A stretch of DNA of 64,000 nucleotides from Gymnopus androsaceus JB14 (taxonomy: Eukaryota; Basidiomycota; Agaricomycetes; Agaricales; Omphalotaceae). The translations under genes and the position numbers were made by a program. Every line of letters starts with the position of its first letter. The stretch's first letter is position 1. The stretch covers positions 1 to 64,000 of the forward strand of contig ML769710.1 of assembly GCA_009733575.1 (NCBI GenBank), read 5' to 3'. The notes under the pieces were generated by a model. The model did not search any database. It had not been told where the DNA came from and was given only the letters and a program-made list of their open reading frames with translations. Below are positions 34,242 through 45,259 of the stretch, one piece after another.

Positions 34242-34709
34242 CATAATACGGTGTATACAGTACTTATAAGGAATATGCAATTTTTGGAGCTCTCCCACCA
34301 CAGAGAGTACTTCAATAGGATTACAATTGCTTAAATATTACTAAAATAAACACTCCTGAACAATTCCACTATTTTTTGTGGTGTTCTAGATTTGTGTTAC
34401 GCTGGTCATTTCATGTCACATACCATCACATGTGCATATCGCAACTCTTATTCATGGATCTTGGTCACCATAGCACTTACTAGTAAGTATTAAACACTCA
34501 AACTCTTTGATACATGCAAAACAAATACTTTGCACAGTGTCTTCATTGCAGATGAGTGCTTGAGAACATGTGACCTAAAGACACCATCTGTATTCCATAT
34601 ACAGCTGTATTTTTCCCAACCCAACCATGGCAAAAAAAATTGGTCTGTAAATACGGAAAAATTCTCTGTGCCATATACAGTACATATGGTGAAGAGCCCT
34701 AGTGAGCTC

Positions 34710-35116
34710 ATTAACATGTTCAAATAGGACTTGCATCGGAAATTTTCTCAAATTAGGTGCTCACATGTGAGTGAAAAATTGGACTATGATCAAAGCCCTT
34801 CAACATTGATCAGACTAAAGATGCTCCACATCCTCATCCTGCACTCATCCAGTGGTTGATTTTTGGTTTTCTAATCAAAAAGTTTTCTTTTTGAGGGACC
34901 AAAAATTTTGTAACATGTGGCTAATACACTCTAGTACATTCAGAGCTTTAGCACTCCTTAGCACTGTATGAGCTTGTCTAGACTCCTTCCTTTTTGATCC
35001 CTACCATGAGACAGCAATTGGAATCTTTATTCCTCAGGCTCTTGATCACTGCCTCTTTTCTTCTTTTGGATAAGCCTTGGACCTGCTGGTGTTCAGTTCT
35101 TGGACCTTACCATGTA
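34710..35116. other. Intergenic, nothing recognised
   Basis: Sequence between the hAT-like and Tc1-like elements. No ORF or repeat that I can support. Confidence 0.4.
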
Positions 35117-35688
35117 CAGCTGATCACAAATTTGTAGCATACTTTTTGAAAAACACTTGTTACTGACTTTGTTTACATCCAAACAAAATGACATACCTAG
35201 CTCCACAACTATTCAAGTTGTAAGTACCATTATATTCTATACTGTTGTACTCTTATGCCATGGACAACTATCAATATATTCATCCTGCTGCCAAGCATGA
35301 AATCTTTACTCTCTCTTTGTCTGAAAATCAAGTTTCCATCACATGCAAACTTCATGTTTCCCAGTCAACAGTTAGCAAGTCAAAGGCTCAGGTTTTGGAA
35401 ACCGGAACAATGGCTAAGGATTGTAAGGGTAACTGTGGCCATCCAAGGAAGCTCATTGCTCTGGACCTTGCAGTGAGTACTAGTGCAAGAGTATATTTGC
35501 AGAACTGCCAAGGAATGTATTTTACAGTTGGCTTGCGGTTAAGGTAACCCAAGGAATATAAAGGTGACCATGAAGAGCTGGTTAACACTGGTGGAGTAGT
35601 GGAGCAAGGTGCATCATTTTGTTTGGATGTAAACAAAATCAGTAATGATTGTTTTTCGAAAAGTATGCTACAAATTTGTGATCAGCTG
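35117..35688 (+). mobile_element. 572-bp Tc1/mariner derivative with long inverted ends
   Basis: Inverted repeats of about 80 bp (from CAGCTGATCACAAATTTGTA; reversed at the right end) flanked by TA at 35115-35116 and 35689-35690. The interior carries one plus-strand ORF encoding a DNA-binding-like domain only. It looks like an internally deleted transposon that has kept the N-terminal part of its transposase. Confidence 0.8.
35245..35547 (+). CDS. Tc1-type helix-turn-helix remnant ORF
   Basis: One hundred codons, open, wholly between the inverted ends of a TA-flanked element. KHEIFTLSLSENQVSITCKL followed by HVSQSTVSKSKAQVLETG and NCGHPRKLIALD reads like the first helix-turn-helix and the GRPRKLT-type linker of Tc1/mariner transposases, here with GHPRKL. 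The DDE catalytic domain is missing, so it cannot transpose on its own. If expressed it could bind the element's own ends and compete with a full transposase (inference). The initiation codon is uncertain: an in-frame ATG is available at about 35245 or 35260. Confidence 0.5.
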   Translation: MYSYAMDNYQYIHPAAKHEIFTLSLSENQVSITCKLHVSQSTVSKSKAQVLETGTMAKDCKGNCGHPRKLIALDLAVSTSARVYLQNCQGMYFTVGLRLR

Positions 35689-36055
35689 TAATAAAATCTT
35701 CTTTCCTTCCTTCTTCCCTCCTCTCCATATTTTTGTATTGTTCTTTTGCAAATTGACAGGTCCCGCTGACTGCCATCCTCTAATGATTCTCATACTAGAC
35801 ATGGCTCGTCCGGTGCCAAGTATACTAGTATGCTGCTTTGGAAGAAGAAAAACATGCCACCAAATGTTGCATCAAAAAGGGTGTGTTATAATAATAGTAA
35901 TTACTTTATTCATGTATTAACTAATGAAAGAAGTTCTCATTCTCAATGAACACTGTTGCCTTCCTCCAAGACCTGGTGACTGTGACCATCTTCCACCTCC
36001 TCCTCCAAGTGACTGTGACAGCTTCCCGAGACCAATCAATGACACTTGAAGGCCA

Positions 36056-36604
36056 TTACAAGTGTTTACCTTCTGATTGTCTTCCTCCTTCTCTTCCTCC
36101 TCCCTGAATCGATGCTGCTGTCAAATGTGAATGACAGACTGTTCTAATTGTGGTCTCTGTCACCTTTGAGATCAAGGCTGCCTCCCCAGCTGCCTCCACG
36201 ACCAGCTGTTGAGGATAAATGCATCTTCTGCCTACAGTTGGACCCGGGCAAGCTCCTCCACCTGCACATCCATTCATTCTTGGCATCACTACTGTAGTAG
36301 GTCTACCTACTAGGATGCTATCACTGGAACTTTGAAAGAGGAGAAGTTCATTTGCTCCAGCTCCTGTAGTCACTGCCTCAGTTCCGCCTCCTCTGGCTTC
36401 TGCATCATCCACTGCCTCTGCACCAACCTCTGCAACATCAGCAGCTTCAACAACTGGGGGTAGTATTAGCTCAGCTTCCACTTCAGCTCCTGCCACTGCT
36501 GCTGCTTCAACTCCTGCTCTGGCAACCTGAGTATATATGAGACAAGTTTTAGAGTATGTTGCATTGACTTCTCTAGGTGATGTCGAATGGGAAGGTGGAA
36601 CCAT
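36056..36604 (-). CDS. Ala/Glu/Gly-rich hypothetical ORF
   Basis: ATG at 36604 opens 182 codons, MVPPSHSTSPREVNATYSKT, then an alanine-, glutamate- and valine-rich middle (EVEAELILPPVVEAADVAEV) and a C-terminus without motifs. Upstream on the same strand lie a TATATAAGC box near 36840 and a CT-rich leader, so it could be the start of a decayed retrotransposon Gag or a small gene. The bias may simply reflect GCA/GAA repeats. Low confidence. Confidence 0.25.
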   Translation of the reverse strand: MVPPSHSTSPREVNATYSKTCLIYTQVARAGVEAAAVAGAEVEAELILPPVVEAADVAEVGAEAVDDAEARGGGTEAVTTGAGANELLLFQSSSDSILVGRPTTVVMPRMNGCAGGGACPGPTVGRRCIYPQQLVVEAAGEAALISKVTETTIRTVCHSHLTAASIQGGGREGGRQSEGKHL

Positions 36605-39038
36605 TTTAATGGTGAGTGATTTGAATAGCTGATAATACGAGTTGCACTAATGGAAACCGCTGGGCAGATATGTCTAACGGGTTTGTGGATTCAAGATCAA
36701 GGTTGTGTTGGTTGATAATAGAAACTTTAGAGAGAGAGAGATTGAGAGAGAAAGAGAGACTGAACAAGAGAAGAAAACCAAAATAATTCCAAAATAACTG
36801 ATCTGAGGACCTTACAGGTAAGGTCCCCAGCTTATATAGGTTATTGGACAGTAATTAATATAACTATAATGGCTTGTTGACCTGCGTATGCGTAGTTGCG
36901 CAGTAAAGTAAGCTGCACAACCTGCACATTCAACTGGGCCACAGCTCATGCAGAGCTGTGCAAACTGTCTAAAAAAAGGGAAGAATATGACACATTGTCT
37001 AGGAAGGTCAATATGTCATGTTCACCATGAAATATTGGTACGGGAATGTAAGTAGGGTTCAAACGACATTCAGAAATTGTGATATCAAGGACAGCTGGCA
37101 GTGGAGAGTCAAAGTGTTGCACAAAATAGAAAGATGTTGTTGGAATTCATAATGAAAGAGATTGATCCATTGTGGAACAAGTTTGTAGTTTGGAATAAGG
37201 AGTGAACAGCCAGTTCATTGATAGAGAAGTTGAAAATTGGATGAGGATTTAATGAGAATGATTGTCAAAGGAAATGCTGGGAGGAAATGACAGGAATTCC
37301 ATTTGGTAGCATCGCTAGGACATTCAGAACAGTAATTGTGAGGTGAATGACCATTAATATGCTGATTTTTCAGCAAGACCTTGAGAATGCAATTCTTGAC
37401 AAGTTCACTTCTAGAGATGGTATAAGAGAGCTATAGTGAGCCCAAGCTGGTAGCTGTAATGAGTTTAATAAGTGTGGAAGTACTCGGACCAACAGAGCCA
37501 TGGTATCAAGTTGGATATCAGCTCTAAGTAGTCTGTAGGAAACTGTAGTCTGGTAGCGGAGAGTCTCACTGGCATGTCAACACCAGCATTCATTGAAAAA
37601 AAGGCACATTGCCCACATCGACTTGCACCCACAAGGATACACTCTGAAGACAAGTAACTCAGGGATTTGTGAAAAGGATATGGACTTCACAAAATGGGAC
37701 AGAACCAATTCAAGTAGGCTGATGCCAAGATTATTATGATAACCAAGGTTTCTCTCAAGGCTTGATACCAAGGAAGCACTAATAACTTTGTTTGGCACCA
37801 AACAATGGCTAACAGCGTATGCCAAAAGAATGAGGAACAAAGGAGGAAGAACTGACAAATCCAGGAGAGCATACATGTAACATAGGTAGGCCTTCGAGGT
37901 GATGTGTACCAGGTTTTGGAAGGAGTGCGTGTCTGCCAAGAGGTGGAAGAAACGATGTGCAATAGGAAAGAGGTTTGTGCCAGAAGAACAACACCATGCA
38001 CTAGTTGGTGTTTTCCTGACAAATATACTCCATAAACATAGATATATGGATATGGTTGGGAAGCTACAACAATGAAGAATGGCAATAGCAAGGAAGGAAA
38101 GGGAAATGTAACAAGCTACGATGAGAAACAGAAATATGATGGGATTAGTGAGCATGGTGCCAGGCATGTGTCAGCTACATAGCAGTATGTGTTACCCAGG
38201 AAAGGACCAAAGTTGCATAATCCAGACAGAGATAGGGTGTAATACCCATAAGAAGCAAACAGATGGACATTAGGGTTGCACAGATGTGCATATATGGACT
38301 ATTTTCTTAAAATTTCTCCTTTTCCTGAAACAAATTGTACCTTTTCTCCTAGTTCTCAAAGCACTTTATTATTTAACCGAGTTACCTTTGGAGCTCATTT
38401 ACTGTAGTGTGAATCCTTGTTGACGTAGCTACGGCTGAGACAGGAAAGATACCACTCCCTTGTGAACCAAAGTAATACTTTGTGTGGTACAGAAGAAGAG
38501 TTGTTCATTGTGCCCATCATTAGAGATTAATAATCTTGATGACTGTGAAAAACCAACTTAAAAACCAAGTCAAAATTGTTGTTTAGTTTTGAGGAGTCTA
38601 GTGTGACCACCGAGAAACAACCATCTGTTGCAAGTGAGCTCAGGTGTACAGGAAGCATACTGTCTGCAGTCCTGAGTGGTTTTGCCCTACTGTTGGGAAT
38701 CATTTTGTTGAACCAAGCCATACTGTTGGTGGTTCTTTTTGTTGTTACTGTTATTTCGTTGCCCCTATCACTGCCCCAAATCTGTATAGATTGATTAGAA
38801 AAGGAGATCCTATCCTTCTATTGTCTACCTGCATCACTTCAAGGAACACCAGTTGCCTTCTAGAGACAGAGAGTATTTTCTTTGCAGAACCTTTGACAAT
38901 GCACCCTCGCTATTTAAATTGATAGCCAAACCCCTGTGTTTCAGTTGTTTAGTGTAGATTGCTCTACACCACTTTTGCCAACAGCCAGCTTATTACTGTG
39001 GACATTGGAAATTGGTGGATGGGAAGAAGGGGATCATG
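36605..39038. other. Unresolved repeat-like stretch
   Basis: No recognisable protein domain. A GA-rich run sits at 36731-36775. The segment TTGGTATCAAGTTGG-like near 37499 resembles a tRNA-Met primer site, which would fit a lost LTR element, but no LTR pair is visible. The long minus frame 37577-38167 is hydrophobic but has no signal or family match that I can name. Confidence 0.3.
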
Positions 39039-39043
39039 GAGGT

Positions 39044-39406
39044 TGTTGGAATATCAAAGGTAAATATATTCTATCGAACTATACATGGAACGCTTTCTCG
39101 TAGTCTCCACTTGTTTGTATCACCATCCCATGCACTCCACTGTTATTATCTCGCAGACTCCACGTAGTCTCTCGCCGTATCCACTTGCTCTCTCGTAGTA
39201 CCCACTTTACCATATGGACAGTAGCCACACATATTCACGCAGTAGCCACTTGCCCGATATATCGTTTGTACATAGGACTGTATATAAGCCTAGGTAGCAT
39301 ACCCTGTAATAACACCATTGTCCCCCATCAATCTGTGTGATTGTTACTACTAAGTCCTGTGTGGACTTACTGCTGCTACTTCCTATTTAGGAACGTAACT
39401 CTAATA
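39044..39406 (+). mobile_element. Solo Copia LTR
   Basis: 363 bp from TGTTGGAATATC to CTCTAATA, clearly the same family as the Copia LTRs at 28.5 and 33.9 kb but more diverged. GAGGT is duplicated at 39039-39043 and 39407-39411. A solo LTR with intact duplication is the product of LTR-LTR recombination, so a second, older Copia insertion once stood here. Confidence 0.95.
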
Positions 39407-39411
39407 GAGGT

Positions 39412-40078
39412 AAGAGAAAGAAAATATTTGGGCACTTGTCATGAACCAGTAGGCCATTGCCATCAGATTTCTGGTCCATCAGCCATTGGTCTGATTGGAC
39501 ATGGACCCATTAGGAAGTGCGATGCTTCCTAACAACAAGCATGCCACCTGAAAGACTTACCATTTGGTACCAAAGCCCTCTATGGTAAGGAACACTCTTT
39601 CCTTTGCAAAGTAGTCTCACTGGTATCTGGTTTGCACAGTTGGGATTAAAACAAGACACATAGCTCATATTGAGATACTAAAGAAAGGCGGGACACTATA
39701 AAGACTATATATGAAGGTGAAAATGGGAAAACATACTGTAAATATACACTGTCGTTCATTCAGCAATGATGATGATGGTACAGAAGAAAGCACAAGGTAA
39801 GTGAGCACTTATTGTGTGGCACTTCCTAATGCATACCAATTTGGGCACTTACAGATGGTTAATTGCACTCAGAAGTTGCTGGAAGTATGCAGCTGGCCTA
39901 CAGAGTATTCTATATAATTATTTAGGCTGGGACTCAGACTCAGACTCAGACCCAGACTTGGACTCGGCCTCGGACTTGGACTGTGACTTGGATTCCTGGT
40001 TCCTGGTATGTTCTCTGGCTGCAGTAAGTAATGGAGAAGCACAAAGCAAGCACCAATGAAGTGTTGGTGACTTTAGTA
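39412..40078. other. Repeat flank with a GACTCA-type microsatellite
   Basis: Around 39930-39996 a degenerate six-base repeat (GACTCAGACTCA, then GACTTGGACTCG) makes an open plus frame rich in Asp-Ser, the pattern DSDSDSDPDLDS. There is no evidence that it is a gene. Confidence 0.4.
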
Positions 40079-40451
40079 TGGTGCGAATCTATTAGTCACC
40101 ACATAAAATGTGCAGTGGCAAATTTCATCCAAAATTTTTCAAAACCACAACATGCCTCTTTGAGTTGATTGGCAAAGACAAGTTTTTTGACATGTGACTT
40201 GTGGCGCATGCACTTGCCAGTCGGCAAGGGCAGGATACAGCGGGACTAGTTGTTTACATAATAGATGCACAGCCACTTTGGCAAAATTGAGAATCAAAAA
40301 AAAATCCTCACACTGGAATCCTTATCCCTCTGACACAATTACTATATACTTAAAGTAGTGTACTTCTGTCAGAGAACTAAAAGATATAATGTCACCCTTA
40401 ATAGCCATACCTCATTGCACATTTTATGTGGTGACTAATGGATTCGCACCA
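40079..40451. mobile_element. 373-bp MITE with TA target duplication
   Basis: Inverted ends TGGTGCGAATCTATTAGTC and TGGTGCGAATCCATTAGTC (right end reversed), extending about 40 bp with two or three mismatches. TA flanks both sides. Non-coding. Confidence 0.85.
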
Positions 40452-40462
40452 TAGTAGTTCTA

Positions 40463-40882
40463 TTGCTTCTAATATGTATAAGTAAATTTGACAAGCACCT
40501 ATCTGCAGTATGGCAATCTCTTTGGCCCTCATCCTCATCCCTGATGCTCTTTGAACAGCAGGAGCTGGAAGCAATCGAGGCAGCATCCAAAGCCAGTATG
40601 CACCAGATATATGACTCTGATATCAGTCAAAATCACTTCAAAATGCTCCTCAAGGGAGGAAAAAGGTTAAACTCAAGCTTAATGAATGCATTGGCGGCAC
40701 AGATTCAGTTAGATGCTGAGACTCAAGAGGAATCACTGAGCTTTTGCATCTTCTCATCATGGTTGGGGCTGCTTGTCAAAGAAGTGGTGGAAGAAGGACT
40801 TAGAATTGCCAGGGGAATATTTTTGGAATTTCTGAGATTTTTTGCGTTTTTCAATACATGTGACTATCCTTGTACAAAATAG
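40463..40882 (+). pseudogene. Possible Ulp1/C48-peptidase-like fragment
   Basis: A 139-codon open frame with ELEAIEAASKASMHQIYDSD, then LLKGGKRLNSSLMNALAAQI and SLSFCIFSSWLGLLVKEVVE. The KRLNSSLMNALAAQIQ segment is reminiscent of the WLND-x-x-IN helix at the start of Ulp1 (SUMO protease) domains, which are often carried by fungal DNA transposons. The catalytic His-Asp-Cys part is not present. It starts inside the right end of the adjacent MITE. Tentative. Confidence 0.3.
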
Positions 40883-41529
40883 TGTCAATTAGGCTGAAAT
40901 TATAGTGTCATTTAGGGTGTCAGGCCAGGCAAGGTTCTGCGGGAGCTTCTGGGGGCCTAGTATAGGGTCCATTGGTCAAAGTTCCAGTCAAGGAGCATTG
41001 CCATGTTCCCACACACTCCATCCTATACTTTAAAAAAGCTGATTTTAGACGCTCTGACTAAGTATTTGTCATTATTAATAAGCAGCTGCCGCGCAGCGGC
41101 AGCTCTGAGAATGATCGGAGCGCGCATTCACGTTATCTTGAAGTTATCCGCCGTCCGGCGGAGCCGGAATTCAGCATCTGGGAACTGAGAATGATTGCAC
41201 TCGCGCAGCTAATGTTCTCCTCTTCCACTAAGTATACCGCTTTTTGAATCTGTACTTCAATCTGATATCACTTTTCTTTTCTGCTAAATTTTTTACTAGA
41301 GATGAATATCCACCAAACACTCCCCAGAGACACCGCAATGCTGATTGTCAATGTGAGAGAGAAAATTGATTTTTGGCCAGTCCAGAAACATGCCATACTT
41401 CTCAAGTACATCAGAACAGCCCTCCAATTCCATTTCAGATCAACTTACCTCTTGGATATGTACATCCTCCTGTACCACAGAATGAGGATCCATTCCAGAT
41501 TGCAAATTACAATGGCCAAGAAATGGCAC
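40883..41529. other. Unresolved, with a GC-rich hairpin
   Basis: A hairpin formed by AGCTGCCGC and GCGGCAGCT (about 41082-41103) sits in otherwise AT-rich DNA, followed by another GC-rich inverted patch (CCGCCGTCCGGCGG). No gene recognised. Confidence 0.4.
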
Positions 41530-41699
41530 TAACCCAAGTTCCAATCCACACAAAGATTAGATAGTGGGACAGAGGAGAATGGGAAATATGCTAAATGGTT
41601 GCTTGAGGTTGGTCATGGAACCATAAATAATGTGCAAGGTCAAATTAAACTGGACACAGTCATGAGATGTGGATGTGGTGATACCCTTGATTCACATGA

Positions 41700-41866
41700 G
41701 CAAAACCTGTATTTTTGCTGGAGGTCTCGAGATCTCTGAACCTTGACAGCTGTCAAAAAAACTGTCAATTTTCTCCAGAGATCTCCAGAGGTCTGTGGAA
41801 TAGAGTACCTTGCTCCAAAGATGGCCCAAATGAATGGGTTTTCTCCAGCAAAAATACAGGTTTTGC
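41700..41866. mobile_element. 167-bp MITE inside the helicase relic (TGA duplication)
   Basis: Perfect inverted ends of 24 bp, starting GCAAAACCTGTATTTTTGC, with TGA on both flanks. It is inserted within the helicase frame between GDTLDSH and DALILEI, which become contiguous when it is removed. Confidence 0.85.
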
Positions 41867-42092
41867 TGATGCACTCATATTAGAAATCTAGCCTGCACTG
41901 AACCTGCTCCAACCTCTGTCAAATGATGCATGGTTTCTAGAATCTACAATTCTCTGCCCAATAAATGACACTGTAGATGCCCTGAACTTTAAATGCTTAG
42001 GAGCTATGTCTGGAGACACTTATATATCACAGCTCTAACAGAGCTATTATGGAAGGAGTTGATAATGGAGAATTTCAGTATCCTGTAGAGTA

Positions 42093-42312
42093 CTGTATCA
42101 TTTCAATTAAGTGCTCATGTAATGCATAACAGGGCACCATGAACACCACAAAAATCCACTTCGTAACACGTAACAGAGCCAAAAATTCGAAAATACTTAC
42201 CATATAAGGTAATTTTTTACGTGCCGGCGGAATAAGGAAACTGAACAGGTACATAACTGAAATCAATGCGTAACGCACAAAACCCCATGAACACTTAATT
42301 GAAATGATACAG
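42093..42312. mobile_element. 220-bp MITE inside the helicase relic (TA duplication)
   Basis: Inverted ends CTGTATCATTTCAATTAAG (both strands, one mismatch later in the arm), TA on both flanks. It interrupts the helicase codons for YPVE and YLNS exactly at a TAC codon. Confidence 0.9.
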
Positions 42313-42962
42313 TACTTGAACAGCATTAATGCAACTGGACTTCCAATTTCACATCTGAAGCTGAATATTGGTGCACCATTGATGATTCTGAGAAACCTGG
42401 ATCCTACTGCAGGAATTTGCAATGGCACATGGGCAATCCTTATTTGATGCAGTGAATGAGTATTGGAAGTTCAGATGCTGGGAGGTGACCATGCTGGTGA
42501 GACTGCATTTATTCCATGTATTACATTGACGCCTTCAATGCCTTTCATCTTGGAAATACAGCAGTTTCCAGTCTGTCTAGCCTTTGCAATGTCCATAAAC
42601 AAATCACAAGGGCAACACAAGGGCAGTCTGTGAGGCAAGTGGGGCTGAATCTGCAATCACCAGTCTACTTATACACATGGTCAGTTATATGTTGCTCTAT
42701 CACATAGTACAACAAAGCAGGGGGAAGGTGATTTTTCCAGAAGGCAAGTACTAAGGTTTTATTTCATGTTTTGGTTTTCAGGTAATTTCTTTCCATCAGG
42801 AGATACAGAGTGTCTCACACAGAACATAGTCTATCTAGAAGTTCTTTTAGAGCCAGTAACATAAAAAATTCAATTTATAACGAATATGTATAATATAGTA
42901 ATTTTAATTTCTTACTTGAGTCTGCATTTCCGTGACGTAGGCACGGGTCTAATAAAGCTTGT

Positions 42963-43384
42963 GGGAATGATTAAATCAAGGCTGTAATTAGTAATGAAAA
43001 ATGTTTTGTAGAAAATAAATTATTTCAAGTGATTTTTTGCCAAATAAAGCACTTAGATTTCCCCCAAAAAACCAGTGAGAAAAGACCATTGATTGCCCTT
43101 GAAAGCAAGGGTCTTTTTACACTCATAAAAGATGAACTATTACAGTGACCTTAGCAACAAGCCACTTCACAAACAAAGGCCTTTGGCAAGTTGCCAAGGT
43201 CACCATAATAGTTCATCTTTTACAAGTGCAAAAGTCCCTTACTTTCAAGGGCAATAGATGGTCTTTTCTCACTGGTTTTTGGGGGAAATCTGAGTGCTTT
43301 ATCTGGCAACAAAATCACTCAAAATAATTTATTTTCTACAAAACATTTTTCATTACTAATTACAGCTTTGATTCAATTGTTCCC
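42963..43384. mobile_element. 422-bp foldback element
   Basis: Two inverted arms of about 200 bp (GGGAATGATTAAATCAAGG and its mirror at 43365-43384) surround a short centre near 43160-43190. Arms share long perfect runs such as GCTGTAATTAGTAATG. No clear target duplication. Non-coding. Confidence 0.7.
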
Positions 43385-43436
43385 GTGGAGTGGCAGGTAC
43401 CTCTCTTGGGTTCAACATCTCAGGATTGCACCGTGT

Positions 43437-43464
43437 AATCTATCTATCTATCTATCTATCTCTT
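43437..43464. repeat. TCTA microsatellite
   Basis: About seven perfect copies of the tetranucleotide TCTA. Confidence 0.95.
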
Positions 43465-43582
43465 GCTTCTTGATTTGAAGCTCAGCTTGTACTACAGACA
43501 TTGAATCCCTTCAATGTTACTATTGAGAAGTGGGGTACTTGAGTGCTCAATGTTGGCCTTAGAGCTGGAGGAGTGTCCAGTA

Positions 43583-43974
43583 TCTGGGTAAATCTGTGAT
43601 TGACATGGATGTCAACCACATAGCAACTTTAACCTTAAATGATAGCTCTTTCTATGCAATGCTGTGGCTAGCTCTTGTTAGAGCTAGTCCAGTGCTGTCA
43701 AACAAGCTGAGCAGGTAGTTCAGGGTTGGGCAGGTTAGGGTTAGGGGTTAAGCCTATTATGATAGCACAAAATGAGGCTTTAGAGTGCCCGCTGACAACT
43801 TCCCAGCTTGGGGGACCCCCCAAGCGTAGCAAGGGAGGGGAGGGAAGCGGAGGCAGGCCTGAGATTTTGTGCACCTTGTGAAAAAAGTATATTAAGTGCC
43901 TTTAGCACTAAAACACAAAATGTATCAAAAAAAGCTTAAAAGCTACGTCTGCACTAACCGCAGATTTACCCAGA
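43583..43974. mobile_element. 392-bp TA-flanked MITE carrying a TTAGGG-like block
   Basis: Inverted ends TCTGGGTAAATCTG and CAGATTTACCCAGA with TA on both flanks. Inside lies the block GGTTAGGGTTAGGGGTTAAG and a stretch (TTTAGAGTGCCCGCTGACAA) that recurs in inverted orientation near 44930-45000 and partly at 46790-46870. Confidence 0.75.
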
Positions 43975-44756
43975 TACTATGGACTCAAGCTGGAGTCATT
44001 TGATAATGTATTGCTCTGGCTGCTATCAGTGCATCTGTGGTCCAAATTCAAAGTTGAGTGCCTACTAAAGACAGGATTCCTTTACCTCATAGGAGGCAAG
44101 TTTCACGGTAACACCAATGAGCTCTATGATATAACTTCAAAGTCTGAGATGTGCCCCAAATACTGCATACTGCTTTCCCTTCCATCCTGACTTGATTTCA
44201 GTAGCATTGTCAAAGCATGCTTCCTGTAAAGGGTAGTTGGATAGTTGATTCAGCAGCCAATTCAGTCAATTCTCTATGTACTATAGTACTTATGACCAAA
44301 TAAATTTTATTTTGTACTCATTTGCTCTTGTCCTCACAACCATAAAGGTGAAAAAAAAAGCTGTTGTAGCCAGAAAATCAAATATACAGTTACCAGTAAG
44401 TATACCACAAAGATATTCAGACTCAGAAAATGACAAGATATGTGGTTATGCATCTTCCAAAGCCCAACATGATCCTACATTGCACACATGACATCCTGCT
44501 GTGGGGATGTAAGCTGAAGCATCTCAATGCAGACTAAGCAGCAAGTGGTGTATGAAAGAATGGCCAATTTGATTGGTCCAATACAACATCAGAATTGGCT
44601 TCTGAATTGACCCAGAAAACTACCCTTACTAGTTTGGATTTCCCAAAACACTTGCGTGGAGTTTGTACTGCACCATATCCTTTCAACATGCACCCTAGAA
44701 AGGAAGGAAGGTCTATTACACTGCGTGATCCAAGTGCTAAAGGTTGATTCTAGAGC

Positions 44757-45245
44757 ATGAGCTCCAGACACAAATAATGTATACAAATTTATTACAACTG
44801 TAGGTACCATCAAATATTACAACTATTAATAGTAATATAATTTTGCACAAAACTTTGGGCCTGCCTCTGTTTCCCTCCCCTCCCTCGCTGCACTTGGGGG
44901 TCCTCAGGCTGGGACTCGGAAGTTGTCAGCGGGCACTCTAAAGCCTTGTTTGCACTTATTTCAAGAGGCAGCAACCCCTAACTCTAACCCCAACCCCTAG
45001 CCACTAACCCAGGACATTTGGCAATGCCGGACTAGCTCTCTAGTGTTAGGGTTCACCCTTTGGGCAAACCCTAATGAGAGCTAGCCATGGCATTGCACAA
45101 AAAAGAAAAATAAACAATCACTTAAATTTACATATCAGTGGTTCGAATGCACATTTACATGTATACATCACACCTGTCAGAGCTGTGGTCCAACAATACC
45201 ACTAAGCCAACAGGTGCATGTAAGGTGTGAATTCAATTTGGTATG
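44757..45245 (-). repeat. SINE-like repeat with tRNA-type boxes and CCCTAA block, copy 1
   Basis: Shares its layout with 46671-47218: TGTATACAAA...TTACAACTGTAGGTA at one end, CCCCTAACTCTAACCCC, TTTGGCAATGCCGGACTAGC and, towards the other end on the minus strand, TGGCTTAGTGG (a match to the polymerase III A box) followed about 60 nt later by CATTCGAACCA (B-box-like). It is not a foldable tRNA gene. A tRNA-derived SINE is the simplest reading (inference). Confidence 0.45.
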
Positions 45246-45259
45246 GCAAGCACTGTTAT

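Larger units (their letters stand above)
28405..34701. mobile_element. hAT-like element split by the Copia insertion
   Basis: The sequence GTGAGCTC occurs at 28397-28404 and 34702-34709 as an 8-bp target duplication, directly flanking inverted ends TAGGGCTCTTC and GAAGAGCCCTA. Eight-base duplications and ends starting TAGGG are hAT characteristics. Removing the Copia element and one copy of its own 5-bp duplication leaves about 570 bp without a transposase, so it is non-autonomous. The Copia element therefore inserted after the hAT-like element. Confidence 0.8.
41530..42760 (+). pseudogene. Helitron PIF1-like helicase relic with two nested MITEs
   Basis: Blocks typical of the C-terminal half of Helitron helicases occur in order: RLDSGTEENGKYAKWLLEVG, GQIKLDTVMRC, DAWFLESTILCPINDTVDAL, NGEFQYPVEYLNSINATGLP, LKLNIGAPLMILRNLDPTAG, NGTWAI, PCITLTPSMPFILEIQQFPV, AFAMSINKSQGQ (motif V) and HGQLYVALSH (motif VI). 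Two MITEs interrupt it at 41700-41866 and 42093-42312; removing each with one target copy restores the local reading frame. Remaining stops and a frame change (about 42035) make it non-functional. No Rep domain or hairpin end was found nearby. Confidence 0.8.

Noticed and set aside
36725..36780. Regulatory GA element
   Set aside because: Simple GA-rich low-complexity run without conserved context.
37577..38167. Hydrophobic 196-codon minus-strand frame, possibly a membrane protein
   Set aside because: No motif, no intron pattern, and it lies in repeat-like DNA; hydrophobicity follows from the base composition of the strand.
45145..45240. tRNA gene on the minus strand
   Set aside because: A and B boxes are recognisable, but no acceptor or anticodon stem closes; better read as part of a SINE-like repeat.
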